Shown here piece by piece: positions 6,274 to 6,966 of a stretch of 6,966 nt of DNA (within the stretch, counting starts at the first letter, position 1; each line of letters opens with the position of its first letter). The notes under the pieces are model-generated. The model ran no database searches and had not been told where the DNA came from. It was given only the letters and a program-made list of their open reading frames with translations. The stretch is taken from assembly GCA_944372745.1 (NCBI GenBank), contig CALWAB010000122.1, forward strand, positions 1 to 6,966, in the 5' to 3' direction. This DNA comes from an uncultured Clostridia bacterium. GTDB lineage: Bacteria; Bacillota; Clostridia; Christensenellales; UBA1242. A program made the translations under genes and the position numbers.

Positions 6274-6333
6274 TTAAACTATAGACATATATAGATAATT
6301 AAGTAAAATTAGATTATAATGTGCTATAAACAT
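6274..6333 (-). CDS. Short ORF in the ABC leader, possible second leader peptide
   Basis: This 19-codon frame reads MFIAHYNLILLNYLYMSIV and stops at TAA 6276-6274, one base before the 5' arm of the terminator at 6272. AAGGA (6347-6343) lies nine bases upstream of its ATG. A competing ATG at 6338 in another frame would make only a 4-residue peptide. The peptide is hydrophobic and no known stall motif is recognised. A ribosome held at its end would cover the terminator's 5' arm and prevent the hairpin. Size and context suggest a regulatory peptide, but a frame this short can occur by chance. Confidence 0.35.
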   Translation of the reverse strand: MFIAHYNLILLNYLYMSIV

Positions 6334-6382
6334 TTCATATAATCCTTTTTTATTTATTCTCTTAAAATTTTTCGTCTATATT

Positions 6383-6404
6383 AGTTCACATTCCTTTGTG
6401 AACT
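6383..6404 (-). promoter_or_regulatory. Hairpin forming segments 1:2 of the second attenuator
   Basis: AGTTCACA (6404-6397 on the minus strand) pairs perfectly with TGTGAACT (6390-6383) around the loop AAGGAA. No U-tract follows, so it is not a terminator. Segment TGTGAACT is equally complementary to AGTTCACA at 6272-6265, the 5' arm of the downstream terminator. The hairpin and a long-range antiterminator are therefore alternatives. Confidence 0.5.
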
Positions 6405-6439
6405 TTATCTTAAATTTAAATATGCAAAAAATTAAGCAC

Positions 6440-6510
6440 AAAAAAAAGATAAAACTCACTAGTTTTATATGACTATTACACATAAAACTAGCCGTATTAG
6501 TTTTATGTGT
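6440..6510 (-). promoter_or_regulatory. Transcription attenuator with mutually exclusive 1:2, 2:3 and 3:4 helices
   Basis: In minus-strand order, segment 1 ACACATAAAACTA (6510-6498) pairs with segment 2 TAGTTTTATGTGT (6490-6478), 13 bp perfect with a 7-base loop. Segment 3 ATAAAACT (6468-6461) pairs with segment 4 AGTTTTAT (6456-6449), 8 bp with a 4-base loop. A C and eight U's (6447-6440) follow, making an intrinsic terminator. Segment 2 (TAGTTTTATGTG, 6490-6479) can instead pair with CATATAAAACTA (6471-6460) over 12 bp with one G-U, which removes the terminator. Segment 1 begins immediately after the stop codon of the 10-codon leader ORF. This is the logic of ribosome-mediated attenuation: a ribosome stalled on the leader hides segment 1, freeing 2 to pair with 3, so transcription continues toward the ABC gene. 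Confidence 0.72.
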
Positions 6511-6543
6511 CTATTTTGTTCTTAATTTTAAAATGATACACAT
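6511..6543 (-). CDS. Attenuator leader peptide MCIILKLRTK
   Basis: This is a ten-codon ORF with strong translation signals: AAGGAG (6557-6552) eight bases before ATG 6543, close behind a promoter whose start is near 6562. It stops at TAG, directly abutting attenuator segment 1. The sequence contains K-L-R (6-8) and R-T-K (8-10), both of the basic-X-basic '+X(+)' pattern at which macrolide-bound ribosomes stall. The L-K-L-R-T-K end resembles the R-L-R stretch of the ErmD leader and the L-R-L-R-T stretch of the ErmX leader. A ribosome arrested at T9/K10 would reach roughly base 6503 and mask about half of segment 1. I infer a cis-acting peptide sensing ribosome inhibition for the downstream ABC exporter. 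It has no expected function as a free peptide. A chance ORF is possible but unlikely given its placement. Confidence 0.6.
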   Translation of the reverse strand: MCIILKLRTK

Positions 6544-6557
6544 ATTTATTTCTCCTT

Positions 6558-6579
6558 TTTGTTATAATAACATAACAAA
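6558..6579. promoter_or_regulatory. Dyad over the -10 of the leader promoter, possible operator
   Basis: TTTGTTAT (6558-6565) is the reverse complement of ATAACAAA (6572-6579). An inner dyad GTTAT-A-ATAAC (6561-6571) sits in the same place. It covers the -10 and the start site. The inner form resembles MarR-type sites, but the regulator is unknown. In such AT-rich DNA part of the symmetry could be chance. Confidence 0.4.
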
Positions 6580-6597
6580 TAAAATTCCAAATGTCAA
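6569..6597 (-). promoter_or_regulatory. Promoter of the leader peptide/ABC exporter transcript
   Basis: On the minus strand a perfect TTGACA (6597-6592), a 17-base spacer and TATGTT (6574-6569) with an extended TGT give a start near 6562. The -10 hexamer matches TATAAT at only four positions, but the -35 and the TGn element compensate. It leads directly into the ORF at 6543 and the attenuator. The ABC transcript from here would carry a leader of about 370 bases. Confidence 0.65.
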
Positions 6598-6615
6598 TAT
6601 ATTTTTTAAAATTTT

Positions 6616-6718
6616 TTATTTTATAACAATTTCATTAAGTATTAAACCTAAATCTTCGTCAAATGAAATGACTTTTTCTTGAATTTCTGTAGGACACATA
6701 GTAATTGTTTTTTACCAT
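6616..6718 (-). pseudogene. Short frameshifted ORF behind the operator-controlled promoter
   Basis: ATG 6718 has the best ribosome binding site in the window (AAGGAGGT, 6732-6725, seven bases from GGAGG to the ATG). Its own frame, however, ends after 19 poor-looking codons at TGA 6661-6659. The +1 frame, from an ATG at 6699 with no Shine-Dalgarno, encodes a natural-looking acidic peptide beginning M-C-P-T-E-I-Q-E-K-V-I-S-F-D-E-D and ending at TAA 6616, 27 residues in all. Removing one A from the A6 run at 6713-6708 would join the two into a single 33-residue protein. So either a small gene has a frameshift (real or a sequencing error), slippage on the A run is used, or only one of the frames is translated. 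I do not recognise the protein. Confidence 0.4.
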
Positions 6719-6735
6719 ATTTAAACCTCCTTAAT

Positions 6736-6758
6736 GGTGTAACAAATATTGTTACACC
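6736..6758. promoter_or_regulatory. Operator-like dyad 1, at the transcription start
   Basis: GGTGTAA-N9-TTACACC has ten complementary bases in each arm around a 3-base centre. It overlaps the predicted start (near 6756) of the minus-strand promoter and would also form a hairpin at the 5' end of that RNA. It shares its half-sites with dyad 2 at 6779-6801. Confidence 0.7.
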
Positions 6759-6762
6759 TATT

Positions 6763-6791
6763 ATTATATTCAAATCAAGGTGTAATGTCAA
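6763..6791 (-). promoter_or_regulatory. Perfect-consensus promoter divergent from the Rrf2-family gene
   Basis: TTGACA (6791-6786) and TATAAT (6768-6763) on the minus strand are both perfect and exactly 17 bases apart, giving a start near 6756. One dyad covers the -35 and another the start site, so this very strong promoter is almost certainly held by a repressor. It drives the small ORF at 6718 and could read on toward the ABC gene, since no clear terminator stands before 6600. Confidence 0.85.
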
Positions 6792-6801
6792 GCATTACAG
6801 C
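6779..6801. promoter_or_regulatory. Operator-like dyad 2, over the -35
   Basis: GGTGTAA-N9-TTACAGC is the same 23-base arrangement as dyad 1, with arms TGTAATG and CATTACA around TCAAG. The -35 hexamer of the minus-strand promoter lies in its centre. Centre-to-centre distance to dyad 1 is 43 bases, about four helical turns, so two repressor dimers could sit on the same face. Confidence 0.65.
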
Positions 6802-6827
6802 AAAATTTTTTTAAAAAAATCAATTTA

Positions 6828-6856
6828 TTGACTTTGTTTAAAAAATGTTGTATTAT
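6828..6856 (+). promoter_or_regulatory. Promoter of the Rrf2-family gene
   Basis: TTGACT (6828-6833), a 17-base spacer and TATTAT (6851-6856) precede AAGGAAA (6864-6870) and ATG 6879. A TATAAT at 6854-6859 is nearer consensus but would need a 20-base spacer. A symmetrical T7A7 tract (6806-6819) lies just upstream and may act as curved, UP-like DNA. Confidence 0.6.
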
Positions 6857-6878
6857 AATTAATAAGGAAATATTGTAT

Positions 6879-6966
6879 ATGAAGATAGGAAGTAGATTTA
6901 CAATAGCGATACATACACTTTTATTTATATATAAATTTGATGGTGTGATGAAGACTTCGTCGGCTA
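6879..6966 (+). CDS. Rrf2-family transcriptional regulator, N-terminal fragment (runs off the window)
   Basis: Twenty-nine codons are visible. The start M-K-I-G-S-R-F-T-I-A-I-H-T-L-L-F-I is the characteristic first helix of Rrf2 winged-helix proteins ('M-x-I-S-x-R-x-x-x-A-x-H'). The following K-T-S-S-A corresponds to the 'V-T-S-E-x-L-A' entry into the helix-turn-helix. Rrf2 proteins are dimeric repressors or activators that sense Fe-S status, nitric oxide, cysteine or redox signals and often control a divergent gene. Whether cluster-binding cysteines exist cannot be seen because they would lie beyond the edge. AAGGAAA eight bases upstream supports the start. The divergent promoter carrying two matching dyads is a plausible target; the link is inferred from position. 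Confidence 0.75.
   Translation, partial: MKIGSRFTIAIHTLLFIYKFDGVMKTSSA

Noticed and set aside
6383..6404. Rex-type operator (TTGTGAA-N4-TTCACAA)
   Set aside because: The half-sites are in the opposite order (TTCACA first, then TGTGAA). Complementarity with 6265-6272 fits an RNA function better.
6440..6510. The paired hairpins as plain plus-strand terminators
   Set aside because: The long U-tract (8) follows only on the minus strand, and no plus-strand gene ends nearby. The segment arrangement and leader ORF also fit the minus direction.
6706..6713. Programmed -1 frameshift at A-AAA-AAC in the small ORF
   Set aside because: The heptamer is in the right phase, but the sensible downstream coding frame is +1, and the -1 frame is not protein-like.
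6736..6801. GlnR/TnrA sites (TGTNA-N7-TNACA)
   Set aside because: Both dyads have nine, not seven, bases between TGTAA and TTACA, so the spacing is wrong for that family.

Overview
The window is strongly AT-rich and reads as a low-GC Bacillota genome, most likely a gut-type Clostridia relative. This rests on base composition, strong Shine-Dalgarno sequences (AGGAGG type), consensus TTGACA/TATAAT promoters, intrinsic terminators and the gene families present. TGA is used as a stop and Trp is encoded by TGG, so this is not the Mollicutes code. No tRNA, rRNA, CRISPR array or transposase gene was seen.

Left part (1-2200): the C-terminal end of an endonuclease/exonuclease/phosphatase (EEP) protein; an AT-rich gap holding an intrinsic terminator; a small MORN-repeat protein with its own near-perfect promoter; and, convergent to it, a WYL-domain regulator with a probable ribbon-helix-helix N-terminus. 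The last two genes share a bidirectional terminator.

Middle (2200-4430): rtcB (RNA 3'-phosphate ligase) is divergent from the WYL gene, and plsC (1-acylglycerol-3-phosphate acyltransferase) is convergent to rtcB. The roughly 365 bases between them contain no protein gene but are full of nested complementary segments and end in a terminator-like hairpin. This is a candidate structured RNA (or a palindrome-rich mobile relic).

Right part (4430-6966): a half-size ABC exporter on the minus strand is preceded by an approximately 690-base region without ordinary-sized genes that proves to be a layered control region. On the minus strand, reading toward the ABC gene, it contains: (a) a perfect TTGACA-17-TATAAT promoter bracketed by two matching 23-bp operator-like dyads, driving a tiny and apparently frameshifted ORF; (b) a second TTGACA promoter with a dyad over its -10; (c) a 10-codon ORF, MCIILKLRTK, with a strong Shine-Dalgarno; (d) four complementary RNA segments that can pair 1:2, 2:3 or 3:4, where 3:4 is a hairpin followed by eight U's; and (e) a second set of complementary segments around a 19-codon ORF, also ending in a hairpin plus six U's. 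This is the architecture of ribosome-mediated transcription attenuation. The first leader peptide carries K-L-R and R-T-K, the +X(+) pattern at which macrolides stall ribosomes. My main hypothesis is that the ABC exporter is induced by a ribosome-targeting drug through one or two leader peptides, analogous to BmrB-BmrCD of Bacillus subtilis and to the erm leader peptides. The right edge cuts off an Rrf2-family regulator, divergent from the operator-controlled promoter and a candidate for binding those dyads.
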